This document shows positions 25,401 through 33,218 of a DNA stretch of 64,000 nt, in pieces. The DNA is from Desmonostoc geniculatum HA4340-LM1 (GTDB lineage Bacteria; Cyanobacteriota; Cyanobacteriia; Cyanobacteriales; Nostocaceae). The stretch covers positions 1 to 64,000 of the forward strand of contig JAHHHB010000025.1 in assembly GCA_019359545.1 (NCBI GenBank), written 5' to 3'. The first letter of the stretch is position 1. Each line of letters starts with the position of its first letter. A program made the translations under genes and the position numbers. The notes beneath the pieces are model-generated. The model was not told where the DNA came from, did not search any database, and was given only the letters and a program-made list of their open reading frames with translations.

Positions 25401-25541
25401 TTACCAAATCATTCGGTGGTGGGTATGAGTACTACAACTGTACTCATACCCACCACTACTACCGACTTGTTCTGTCAAACCAGATATTTTGCCGTAAGTT
25501 TTTTAAATAAGTCGGGAATTTTTGAAAAGTAAAACTTACAT
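25401..25541 (-). pseudogene. Broken third RiPP precursor copy
   Basis: Between the two intact precursors, one frame reads TYGKISGLTEQVGSSGGYEY, which matches the leader end and core start, but an in-frame TAA precedes it and the N-terminal leader is frameshifted. Upstream, a good GGAGGA ribosome site (25547-25552) is followed by ATG and at once TAA (25536-25541). The tail after the core start is new sequence (ending HHRMIW) formed by a perfect inverted repeat. Confidence 0.7.
25416..25456. repeat. 17-bp inverted repeat in the broken precursor
   Basis: GTGGTGGGTATGAGTAC-type arms at 25416-25432 and 25440-25456 with a 7-base loop TACAACT. The repeat replaces the core-encoding part of the third precursor copy. 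Confidence 0.75.
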
Positions 25542-25573
25542 AATTTTCCTCCAGCGGAAGAAAATGTATTTTA

Positions 25574-25717
25574 TTACGGAAGTCCCGTGATGGGTACGGG
25601 TCTTGTAGTACTAAAACCACCACTACCACCGACTTGTTGTGTAAAACCAGATATTTTGCCGTGAGCTTTTAATTCTGGCTCAGAATATTCCTTTTTTGCG
25701 TTTTCAGATTGAGACAT
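25574..25717 (-). CDS. RiPP precursor peptide with lasso-type leader, copy 1
   Basis: A 47-residue peptide. The leader begins MSQSENAKKEYSEPELKAHG and ends KISGFTQQ, the same as copy 2 apart from N10E and L25F, and fits Y-x2-P-x-L-x3-G-x5-T. The core starts VGGSGGFSTT like copy 2, then diverges to RPVPITGLP. It has no acidic residue at all, so the Asp/Glu-linked lasso ring is not possible. A conserved leader and conserved first eight core residues with variable tail is the usual pattern of duplicated RiPP precursors. It is the first precursor gene in transcription order. Confidence 0.85.
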   Translation of the reverse strand: MSQSENAKKEYSEPELKAHGKISGFTQQVGGSGGFSTTRPVPITGLP

Positions 25718-25741
25718 TTGAGTAACCCTTATTTTTTGTGT

Positions 25742-25923
25742 TTTCCCGATTTGGGATTATCAGATTATAAATATAGTACAATTCTCACGTTGTTATTTTT
25801 ATAAAGTTTGTGTAAAATGTTTGCTATTTTTGCTTATTAAGAATTGCAAATAAAAAACTAATTTTTGTAGATTTTAACCAATAAAAATTATTTACAAAAA
25901 TAATAATTAATAACGTTCGGTTA
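25742..25923. other. AT-rich upstream region of precursor genes
   Basis: No gene is seen; this is the likely promoter region for copy 1 on the minus strand. The CACAAAAAATAAGGGTTACT block just before copy 1 (25718-25745) is repeated almost exactly before copy 2 (25289-25315), showing that duplication included the translation start region. No promoter elements can be assigned with confidence. Confidence 0.4.
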
Positions 25924-26294
25924 AGAGGTTGTTTGAAAAGTGTTTCGTTGTAATCTTGGACACGTTTAGATCCCCCCTAACACCCCTTAAAAAGCAGGTC
26001 CGTTTCATTCGCTAGTCTGTGAGATTTGTCAAGGGGATATTCTCACGCAAAGACGCAAAGGCGCAAAGAAAAACAACATTATTTGGGCTTGAAGACGCAA
26101 AATTTTTTGCCCTAATTGTACGCTTGCCCTAAATTTTGATTTCTTTGACTCTTGCAATTTTAACCATTTTAGGGAATGAAACAGCCCTGCCCTTAAAAAG
26201 GGGGAAACCGGAATCAAAGTCCCCCTTAAAAAGGGGGATTTAGGGGGATCTAGAACGTTTTGCTACAGACAAGAGGACTTTTCAAACATCCTCT
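25924..26294. mobile_element. MITE-like element, 371 bp
   Basis: The ends AGAGGTTGTTTGAAAAGT and ACTTTTCAAACATCCTCT are inverse with one mismatch. There is no transposase frame. The interior holds CGCAAAGACGCAAAGGCGC-type and CCCCCTTAAAAAGGGGG sequences that recur in cyanobacterial intergenic DNA. It splits the B1/glycosyltransferase genes from the precursor genes of the RiPP-like cluster. No clear target duplication was found. Confidence 0.65.
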
Positions 26295-26382
26295 GAGGAT
26301 AATCTACAAGAATACTAGGCGAACTGCTAGAATAACCTAACATTTTCTAGATTTTGTCTGGTTGCATTATATTATCACTTAA

Positions 26383-26436
26383 CTAACCTACTTTTCTACT
26401 TAAGTGAAGCGTATTGTCATATAAATATAATTTCAT
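26383..26436 (-). CDS. Possible 17-residue peptide with a strong ribosome site
   Basis: An optimal Shine-Dalgarno, AGGAGGTG (26443-26450), stands 6 bases before an ATG that opens MKLYLYDNTLHLSRKVG and a stop. It is the best ribosome site in this part of the window, between the glycosyltransferase gene and the MITE. It could be a regulatory leader or the start of a gene cut off by rearrangement. It shows no lasso-type leader. Confidence 0.3.
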   Translation of the reverse strand: MKLYLYDNTLHLSRKVG

Positions 26437-26539
26437 GTTAAACACCTCCTAGAAGATCATTATTTCTTGAATTTTATGGTTAGTTATTTCGTCATTTATA
26501 TTTATAGGGAAGACATAATCAAACTTAATTATGGAAAAT

Positions 26540-27721
26540 TTAGGCAGAGATTAGCTTAGTAGTAGATGCTAAATCTTCATATATTTGAAATAGTCGCTTT
26601 TGTAAATTCGCCTCATCATATTGTTCGACGATCGCTTGCCGTGCTTTTGCAAGATGTGATTCTCTTTCTTGGGGAAGTTGATTGACAACTTTAATCATTG
26701 CCTTTGCCAAAGCTTCTGGGTTTTCAGATTCTACCAAAGTACAAAATTCCTCAATAAAAGTACCTCGGTAAGCTGGCAAATCACAGCTAATTACTGGCCG
26801 TTCGCAGGCAACTGCTTCAATGAGTGTCGAAGGAAAGGCATCACTGGTAGGATAATTGATAATTACATCGGCTAAGTTGTAGCCTGTAGGCATGAAAATA
26901 TAAGGTAGGCCAGGCATCCAGCGCAGGTTGTCTAATAAGCCAAGTTCTTCTGCTTGTTTGCTGATGCTTTCGTAAATAACTACTGCTTCTTCCCCACCGG
27001 CACGCCCTAGCTTTGAAAAGACGAGTACCGTTGGTTTGGTGAATTGGGGAAAAGCCTGTGCATAGGCTGTAAATATCTGCTCATGGTTATATATTTGAGA
27101 CCAACCACGGGGCGAAAGCAGAATTGTGGCTTCTTCATCAATCTTCAAGATTTCCCGTCGCCATTTTGGTAAATCTTTTGTGACTCCAGAGCGAAAATGT
27201 TTAGGGTTTGTCCCTAGAGGAATTAATTCTACCCGTTGTTCAGGGTTCAGTAGTGCTTTAGATTTTTCTATCAAATTGGGTGTTTCTACAATCAGCACAC
27301 CTGTATTCTTAAATACTTGGCTAACCATATCTATATGCTTGCTGGATTCCTTTTCTGGTTGTAGCAAATGATTTAAAAAGCCCCAAGCAGAGACAACAAG
27401 AGGTTTAAGATTTGCTAAGGTACAACAGTAGGCGTGCCAGCCAATGGCGTGAACATGGATAATATCAGGCTGGAATTCGTCTGCAAGCTGACGTAACGGC
27501 TCTGCCATTTCCTCCGCCATTTGGTCTTCATAAGGATAGGTATTAGTATATTTTTCTGCATAGTTTGGCCAAACAGTGGGGAAATAGCGGTAGTTTTTAG
27601 GAGGTTCGGTTTCATAGGGGTCTGCATCACCTAGTAGCCAAACTTCATAACCTGCTTTGACTGCCCAATCTAAGGGTCGTGTCAAGGCAATGCCTCCAGC
27701 ACCAATCATTAGTATACGCAT
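26540..27721 (-). CDS. Family 4-like glycosyltransferase
   Basis: A 393-residue GT-B glycosyltransferase. The N-terminal domain opens MRILMIGAGGIALTRPLDWA; the C-terminal donor domain has ILLSPRGWSQIYNHEQIF and the E-x7-E region SDAFPSTLIEAVACERPVIS. It is encoded 21 bases after the PqqD/B1-like gene on the same strand and so belongs to the same operon. Its acceptor may be the RiPP core or a surface polymer. Length and motifs are complete. Confidence 0.9.
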   Translation of the reverse strand: MRILMIGAGGIALTRPLDWAVKAGYEVWLLGDADPYETEPPKNYRYFPTVWPNYAEKYTNTYPYEDQMAEEMAEPLRQLADEFQPDIIHVHAIGWHAYCCTLANLKPLVVSAWGFLNHLLQPEKESSKHIDMVSQVFKNTGVLIVETPNLIEKSKALLNPEQRVELIPLGTNPKHFRSGVTKDLPKWRREILKIDEEATILLSPRGWSQIYNHEQIFTAYAQAFPQFTKPTVLVFSKLGRAGGEEAVVIYESISKQAEELGLLDNLRWMPGLPYIFMPTGYNLADVIINYPTSDAFPSTLIEAVACERPVISCDLPAYRGTFIEEFCTLVESENPEALAKAMIKVVNQLPQERESHLAKARQAIVEQYDEANLQKRLFQIYEDLASTTKLISA

Positions 27722-27742
27722 GATTTGATTATTTGCTTCAAG

Positions 27743-28033
27743 TTAAGAATCTGTAATTTCCACGAGTCCAGCTTTGACTAGGTTCTCAATAAATTTGAGT
27801 AAGTCTTGTTTTAATTTCTCTGGCTCGACATCATACTCTTTTAGCAAGGTGTCGTAAGCTGTCTGGATAGAATCTGACTCAGTTAGCGTAAAGAACATTT
27901 TTGTCCCAACTTCGTTTTGACTAAAATATTCTTCACTTTGCAGATTCAACAAAACTGACTCCCCTGCTAAGTCTTGAGTCAGAACGGTAGGAGATAAGGA
28001 TACTTTTTTATTTAAGACTATTTGTGTTGTCAT
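27743..28033 (-). CDS. PqqD/lasso B1-type leader-recognition protein
   Basis: A 96-residue protein from ATG 28033 (a start at 28081 would add 16 residues). It has the PqqD-like RRE pattern: strands VSLSPTVLTQDLAGESVLLN, then LQSEEYFSQNEVGTKMFFTL, and helices with EYDVEPEKLKQDLLKFIENL and a final LVKAGLVEI. In lasso pathways such B1 proteins bind the leader through its YxxP motif and present it to the B2 protease. Both precursors here carry that motif. It is the most upstream gene of the minus-strand cluster. Confidence 0.85.
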   Translation of the reverse strand: MTTQIVLNKKVSLSPTVLTQDLAGESVLLNLQSEEYFSQNEVGTKMFFTLTESDSIQTAYDTLLKEYDVEPEKLKQDLLKFIENLVKAGLVEITDS

Positions 28034-28081
28034 TCGTTGCAAGAGGTCATGATTGTAGTTGATTATAAGTTTTTTTGGCAT

Positions 28082-28483
28082 TCTGTAGGTTTTTTACCCC
28101 CCTTAATCCCCCCTTGGAAAGGGGGGAAAAAAGAATCTAGTTCCCTCCCCTTTACAAGGCTCTTCTTGGAATGCAGCGAAGAATTGATCAAGTCGAAGAA
28201 AAAAGAATCTAGTTCCCTCCCCTTTACAAGGGGAGGGTTAGGGTGGGGTAATGCGGTGAGTAATGGTAAGTGAATGAACTCAATATCAGGTCTTGACAAG
28301 GGTTTCACGTTAAGTTGACACCAATGAGCATTGCTGTGCCCCTACGAAAGATGTGGTTCAAATACATGAAAAGTGCTGTAATTATTGGATTAGTATATCC
28401 TACAGCGATCGCCTTAATGAACGCATCGTATAAGTGTCCTATTTTTGACTAGGATCAATGACCTATATAACTATTAATTATTG
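28082..28483. repeat. Intergenic repeats upstream of the RiPP-like cluster
   Basis: A 33-base direct repeat (AAAAAAGAATCTAGTTCCCT-containing) lies at 28127-28159 and 28199-28231, with G/C-run hairpins (CCCCCCTTGGAAAGGGGGG) next to it. Related sequence recurs at 52865-52950. No gene is supported; frames through this region are made of repeats. Confidence 0.7.
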
Positions 28484-29194
28484 TTAGATTTGATAGTCCA
28501 GTGCTAGTAAAACTCTGCCACATTGTTGATTTGCGAGTACGGCTTCCAATATTTTTTTCGGTTGGGGTAAGTTGAGGTTGTTCATTTGTTCGATGAACTG
28601 GTTGCGACTGTATCCAGCAAACCGGGGATTCCAGCGCTTTTCTTCGCCGATGGTGGATACTGTCTGCCCTTGGTAGTCGTGACCGGGATATACTAAGGTG
28701 TCTTCTGGTAATGCGAACAGCTTTTGAGTAACGGCATCATATAATGCTCCTGGGTCGCCGTTTTGGAAGTCGGTACGACCGCAACCCCGAATAAATAAGG
28801 CATCTCCAGTTAACAGATGAGTGTCGTTGACTAAGTATGCCAAGTGGCTGTTAGTATGACCAGGAGTAGCGATCGCTCGAATTTGCACACTTCCCAATTG
28901 CAAGATGTTACCATCGCCAATGTATTGGTCTGCAAAGATAGCCGCTGAATTTTCAGGCACAACACCTAAACAACCTGTTAGTGACCTGAGTCTATCTATG
29001 CCAGTGATGTGGTCGGCATGGATGTGAGTTTCCAGACAGTAGCGCAGAGTCAAATCTAATTGTCGCAAAACTTTTAAATCGCGTTCAACTTGTTCCAATA
29101 CAGAATCAACTAGGATGGCTGTTTTCGTTTCTGGGTCAGCAATCAAGTAAGTATAAGTACTCGTTTCTTTATCGAACAGTTGACGAAATAGCAT
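28484..29194 (-). CDS. MBL-fold persulfide dioxygenase-like protein
   Basis: A 236-residue metallo-beta-lactamase-fold protein of the ETHE1 type, which oxidises glutathione persulfide. Metal ligands: THIHADHITG (HxHxDH), ATPGHTNSHLAYL, LLTGDALFIRGCGRTDF and VYPGHDYQGQT. ATG 29194 has GAGGAA eight bases before it, and MLFRQLFDKETSTYTYLIAD is the usual N-terminus. An in-frame start at 29278 would add residues that overlap the preceding FAD-protein gene. It acts in the cytoplasm in sulfide/persulfide detoxification. Confidence 0.88.
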   Translation of the reverse strand: MLFRQLFDKETSTYTYLIADPETKTAILVDSVLEQVERDLKVLRQLDLTLRYCLETHIHADHITGIDRLRSLTGCLGVVPENSAAIFADQYIGDGNILQLGSVQIRAIATPGHTNSHLAYLVNDTHLLTGDALFIRGCGRTDFQNGDPGALYDAVTQKLFALPEDTLVYPGHDYQGQTVSTIGEEKRWNPRFAGYSRNQFIEQMNNLNLPQPKKILEAVLANQQCGRVLLALDYQI

Positions 29195-29259
29195 AACAGG
29201 TTTCCTCAACGTGAATGATAGGTTTCCTTCCACAGCAGTAGCATGATAATTGAGGGATT

Positions 29260-30105
29260 TCAGTAACTCCTGCGCCAATCTTGCCCTTGACTAAGTGCCG
29301 ATCGCAGTTCTTGACGTACTATATGTAGCAGACCTCGCGCAGTTTTTGGTGCTGTTTCCACATCAATAAATGCGGGACAAGGCATTGTTGATTTGTGGCG
29401 ACAAGGCATTAATCCGTGACGCGAGACAGCGTGGATTTTTCCTTGAAAACCTTGCTGGCGTAAGGCAACTACGGTATCCACCATTGTTAAACCGGTGCCC
29501 ACCAAGAGAATAGCATCCTCTGGATTTAAGTTAGCGATCGCACTACTCGACCAAGCATCTTTGACATATTGCTTGTTTAAACTCGCAATTGGTTTAGGTA
29601 GAATTGCCGGAAAATTCCCCAAAGCCAACACAGCCTTTTGCACATCCAAACACTGACCACTGCTGAGGTATATGATTGTGTTAGAGGATTTTGTTTCAAT
29701 GGCGATCGCTTCATCTATAATTCTTTCTAACTGCACATTCGCCGATGCATTATCCTGTGCTGCTTTTAAAGTCGCCTGGACATAATCCCCATAAACCCGA
29801 CGCGGAACAAAGGTACATGCAGTTACCTGTTGATGTCCGTTGCTGTGCAGCCAGTTGAGAAAGTGATTAGGTTCATCTGGAAATGCACTCATCTTGCCAG
29901 CCGGCACATTTAGCAAATGACAATCCACTGGTGTACCGTAAGCAACTCCTCTTCCCACTTCAGAATTTCGTTCAATTAATTTGATAGTTAATGGCGTAGT
30001 TGCATGACGTAAAAGATTAGCCGCAACCAAAGAACCGCTAAAACCACCACCAATAATTGCAATAGTAACTGGAGAAACTGTTAGGTTAAAAATACTGTTA
30101 TTCAT
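29260..30105 (-). pseudogene. C-terminally truncated FAD/NAD(P)-binding protein
   Basis: From ATG 30105 this encodes 281 residues of the FAD-NAD(P)-binding family (COG4529-like): VTIAIIGGGFSGSLVAANLL binds FAD, VGRGVAYGTPVDCHLLNVPAG is the family marker, and ILLVGTGLTMVDTVVALRQQ is the second Rossmann motif. Family members are usually about 450-480 residues; this one ends abruptly at LRSALSQGQDWRRSY, with the whole C-terminal third missing. Downstream is the start region of the persulfide-dioxygenase-like gene. The two are commonly neighbours, so a deletion between them probably removed the end of this gene. Confidence 0.65.
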
Positions 30106-30670
30106 AAGACGTATGAGTTTAACTTGCCGCTTTCTACTCATCAATTTACGCCAAATAAACTGAAAACTACGCCTCTTGAAACCTGTGAAATGCATGAATT
30201 AGCACAAATAACCACATAGGCACATGAAAAAGGTGGAATTTAATTTCAGCGTCCAATTTCTGAAATTCAGAGAATGGCGATCGCAATCTTATAAAAACGA
30301 CAATCCTTATTTCGTCAGCCTTTGAAACCAATTTTCTAAAATTTATCTGTCTTTTGCATCCCAATCCGATGGAAATACCGTGGTTTTCAATTAACCCTAA
30401 AATCCCCCTGAAAAACCCAGAATTTTACCCCGATAATGTCAAAATTTTATGACACCACTGTTATCCCACCACAACTACACCTAATTTTTGGCATTGCACA
30501 AACAAACAATAAAATTTATCCATTAACTCCTCATTCTCTCTGCGCCTCTGCGCCTCTGCGTGAGATAAATCATCCTTTTTTTGACGAACCGCCTTCGCGC
30601 AGCGTCTCGTAGAGAAGAACGCCAAGGGCGCAGAGAGAAAAAAACAAGTAATCTTTTAGCAAGAAAGCAC
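30106..30670. other. Intergenic region with dispersed repeats
   Basis: No supportable gene. At 30540-30630 there is a repeat-rich stretch (CGCCTCTGCGCCTCTGCG and GCGCAGCGTCTCGTAGAGA) of the kind scattered in Nostoc-type genomes. The in-frame extension of the FAD protein gene to 30195 is not convincing. Confidence 0.5.
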
Positions 30671-32038
30671 TTAAATTACACTCTGACTCCTAACCCCTGT
30701 ACTTTGCTTCAGCGTTACTTTCACCCCAGATGCAGGGCGTAACGTAATAGAAGCTTGGGGAACAATTGGATGATCTGGCACAAGATTTAATTCAAATTTT
30801 TGGGCGATAGTTGCTAATAATAAAACCGCTTCCATCAAAGCAAAACTCTTACCAATACAAATCCGCGGCCCATCACCAAAGGGAAAGTAAACTCCTCTAG
30901 GCAGATTTTTCTCTAAATTATTAGCCCAACGTTCTGGTTTAAATACTTCTGGGTCTTCAAAATAGCGAGGATTGCGATGCATTACCCACTGACTCATAAT
31001 AATCATACAACCTTCCGGCACTTGATAACCATCAATTTCACAATCCTGAGCAGCTTTACGTGCCATGTTATAAACAGGAGGAAATACTCGCATTGTCTCC
31101 TTGAGAACCATATCTGTGTAGCGCAAGTTTGGTAGATCTGCAATGGTAGGAGAACGCCCTCCTAAAACTTGTTGTAATTCTGTTAATAATTGAGTACGTA
31201 CTTCCGGATACTGAGATAAAAGTATCCATGCTCCCGTTAAAGTATTAGATGTAGTTTCATGTCCTGCTAACATTAGAGTTGCGATTTCATCACGCAATTG
31301 GCGATCGCTCATTTGACTGCTATCTTCTTCATCCCTTGCTGCCATTAACATTGAGAGTAAATCTCCGGGATTTTCACCACTAGCACGCCGTTGATTTATC
31401 ATCTCATAAATAGTTTTATCCATCTGCTTGATAGCATTTCTGTAGCGAATATTCTCTGGTCTAGGGAACCATTCCAAAAAGATAAAATTTTGCTGGCGTT
31501 TACTTTCAAACCAATCTGATGTTACATCTAATGCATGGGCAACATCTTGTGCTTGTCCTTCGCTGAGGTCGCGGTTAAATATTGTTTTCATCACAATATT
31601 TAATGTCAAGCGCATCATATCTCGGTGAACATCACGAGTTTCGCCATCTTGCCAAGTATCCAGCATTTGTTCAGTGTAGGCAACCATAATATCGCCATAG
31701 GTAGCAATGCGCTTCTGGTGGAATACAGGTTGTATCAAGCGTCGTTGGCGAAACCAAGAATCTCCTTCGCTAGTGAGAAGTCCTTCACCCAATAAAGTTT
31801 TGAGAGCATGTAAAGAACGACTTTTAACAAATAATTTTGTGTCTTTAAGTACTTGCTCAATATAGTTAGGATTAGTTAACAAACAAGCTGGTGTCAATCC
31901 CAAACGTATAGGTACAATATCACCATATTCATTAGCACACTTCGTTAAAAACCCCAAAGGATCGCGACCAAAATCAAGCAGACTACCCACAATAGAATTT
32001 CCTTCTGGACCGGGTAATTCAAAGATATCTTGAGTCAT
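30671..32038 (-). CDS. Cytochrome P450
   Basis: A 455-residue soluble P450. The N-terminus has LPGPEGNSIVGSLLDFG; the I-helix motif is MLAGHETTSNTLTGAW, ExxR is KETMRVFP, and the heme loop is FPFGDGPRICIGKSFALMEA with Cys near residue 401. It resembles CYP102/CYP4-like fatty-acid hydroxylases more than the CYP110-like protein at 14154, but substrate is unknown. No fused reductase is present, so an external ferredoxin would be needed. It is monocistronic. Confidence 0.92.
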   Translation of the reverse strand: MTQDIFELPGPEGNSIVGSLLDFGRDPLGFLTKCANEYGDIVPIRLGLTPACLLTNPNYIEQVLKDTKLFVKSRSLHALKTLLGEGLLTSEGDSWFRQRRLIQPVFHQKRIATYGDIMVAYTEQMLDTWQDGETRDVHRDMMRLTLNIVMKTIFNRDLSEGQAQDVAHALDVTSDWFESKRQQNFIFLEWFPRPENIRYRNAIKQMDKTIYEMINQRRASGENPGDLLSMLMAARDEEDSSQMSDRQLRDEIATLMLAGHETTSNTLTGAWILLSQYPEVRTQLLTELQQVLGGRSPTIADLPNLRYTDMVLKETMRVFPPVYNMARKAAQDCEIDGYQVPEGCMIIMSQWVMHRNPRYFEDPEVFKPERWANNLEKNLPRGVYFPFGDGPRICIGKSFALMEAVLLLATIAQKFELNLVPDHPIVPQASITLRPASGVKVTLKQSTGVRSQSVI

Positions 32039-32232
32039 GTAGATTTCTCGCCTCGCTGGGTAAGTCCTAACTCAAATCTTGAAAAACCTGTTATCTTATA
32101 ACTTCTATCAAAGGGAAGAATACTCTTTTGAGCAGGTAGTGAGTAGGCAAGAAGCTTTTTTAAGTTTTACCTAGTAGTCTATTGCAAAAGTTTTGAGAGA
32201 TTCGTAGTAAGCACTTTAGTGCTTAAAAAATT

Positions 32233-32323
32233 AGGACTTACGCAAAAGTACACGCTGTAGGGGCAATTCATGAATTGCCCCTACGTGAAAATAAGGGTTT
32301 TGGCTATTGTTTGCGTAAGTCCT
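32233..32323. mobile_element. 91-bp MITE-like element
   Basis: The ends AGGACTTACGCAAA and TTTGCGTAAGTCCT are perfect inverses, and a 28-bp palindrome lies inside (32257-32284). Another end-like sequence (AGGACTTACGCA) lies at 32406-32417. No coding capacity. It resembles non-autonomous elements common in filamentous cyanobacteria. Confidence 0.75.
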
Positions 32324-32433
32324 GAAAATCAAGGACTAAAGTTCTTACTATAAACACCTATGGCCATCAAAATTAATGAGATAGACCACTAACTTGGAAA
32401 AGTTTAGGACTTACGCACAAAACCTCATGCTTA

Positions 32434-33153
32434 CTAAGGTAAACGCAAATCTGCGGCGATCGCGTATAAATAAGGTTGAAAAATCGCCAAATTTTCCAAC
32501 TTATCAAACTTACCTGTTTGCGTATCTGAATCAAAGGCAGTCGTAATTACGTAAAGTTTAGTGCCATCAAAGGCAACATGACCGATATGTTGCTCTTTTA
32601 CTCCACCTTTTTGGTTAAGTCCCGCGAACCCATAGCGGATTCCCTGAAGCTTACCAATTGCTACTGTTTGCACTGGGTAGTCCGAGAAATTAATCTCCCT
32701 TCCATATTTACCCTCACGGTCTTTTGTAAAAGTAGCATACTTGTCTGCGACCCAAGCCTTGAGTGCTGTCAATACCTGAGTTTGGTATTTAGAATTTTGG
32801 TAGTCAGCTTGAGAACCAGTTGGAATACCCGCAGCTACAAGTTTCTTTTGAAAATCCTGAATCTTTTCTAGTGGGTAAACCTTCATCTCCACTGTACCCA
32901 AAATTTCTCCTTTAGATGAAACACATAACAAAGGCGCATTTCCATTACAAGCACCAACTTGCCAGTTAGTTGGTGCAGCAGTATTTCCCAGAATTTTCCG
33001 CCAGATATTTCCCTCATCAGAGTTGGGATGTTTTGCCACAGTGGGGGGATTTGGCGCTTTCTTTGCAGAAAATTGCGGTAAAAAAAATTTTGCTCCCACC
33101 GGGATGAATAACAGCAAAATAAAACCTAGTAGTAAATGATAAAGTCGTAACAT
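32434..33153 (-). CDS. Hypothetical exported protein
   Basis: A 239-residue protein with an N-terminal hydrophobic segment (about residues 4-22, LYHLLLGFILLLFIPVGA) that is either a signal or an anchor, then a Pro/Lys linker and a soluble domain (about 50-239) with WQVGACNGNAPLLCVSSKG, where two Cys could pair. No family recognised. It is on the same strand as, and 65 bases after, the hybrid kinase gene. The likely location is periplasm. Confidence 0.65.
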   Translation of the reverse strand: MLRLYHLLLGFILLLFIPVGAKFFLPQFSAKKAPNPPTVAKHPNSDEGNIWRKILGNTAAPTNWQVGACNGNAPLLCVSSKGEILGTVEMKVYPLEKIQDFQKKLVAAGIPTGSQADYQNSKYQTQVLTALKAWVADKYATFTKDREGKYGREINFSDYPVQTVAIGKLQGIRYGFAGLNQKGGVKEQHIGHVAFDGTKLYVITTAFDSDTQTGKFDKLENLAIFQPYLYAIAADLRLP

Positions 33154-33218
33154 TTTCTTGAAAATCTAAACCCAAAACCAGACGCACTGACAGCATACCA
33201 CCGGCTAAAAGTTCAAAG

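Noticed and set aside
25130-25717. Calling the cluster a lasso peptide cluster
   Set aside because: The leaders and B1/B2 proteins fit, but no asparagine-synthetase-like cyclase is in the window and the cores lack Asp/Glu at positions 7-9.
26029-26217. Small protein inside the MITE
   Set aside because: It consists of dispersed repeat sequence and has no coding features.
28022-28308. Small proteins upstream of the PqqD-like gene on both strands
   Set aside because: The frames are built from the 33-base direct repeat and G/C-run hairpins.
29195-29278. Longer start for the persulfide dioxygenase-like gene
   Set aside because: The ATG at 29194 has a good ribosome site and the family N-terminus; the extension is leftover sequence after the truncated FAD gene.
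32233-32323. Complete insertion sequence
   Set aside because: Perfect inverted ends but only 91 bp and no transposase; at most a non-autonomous element.
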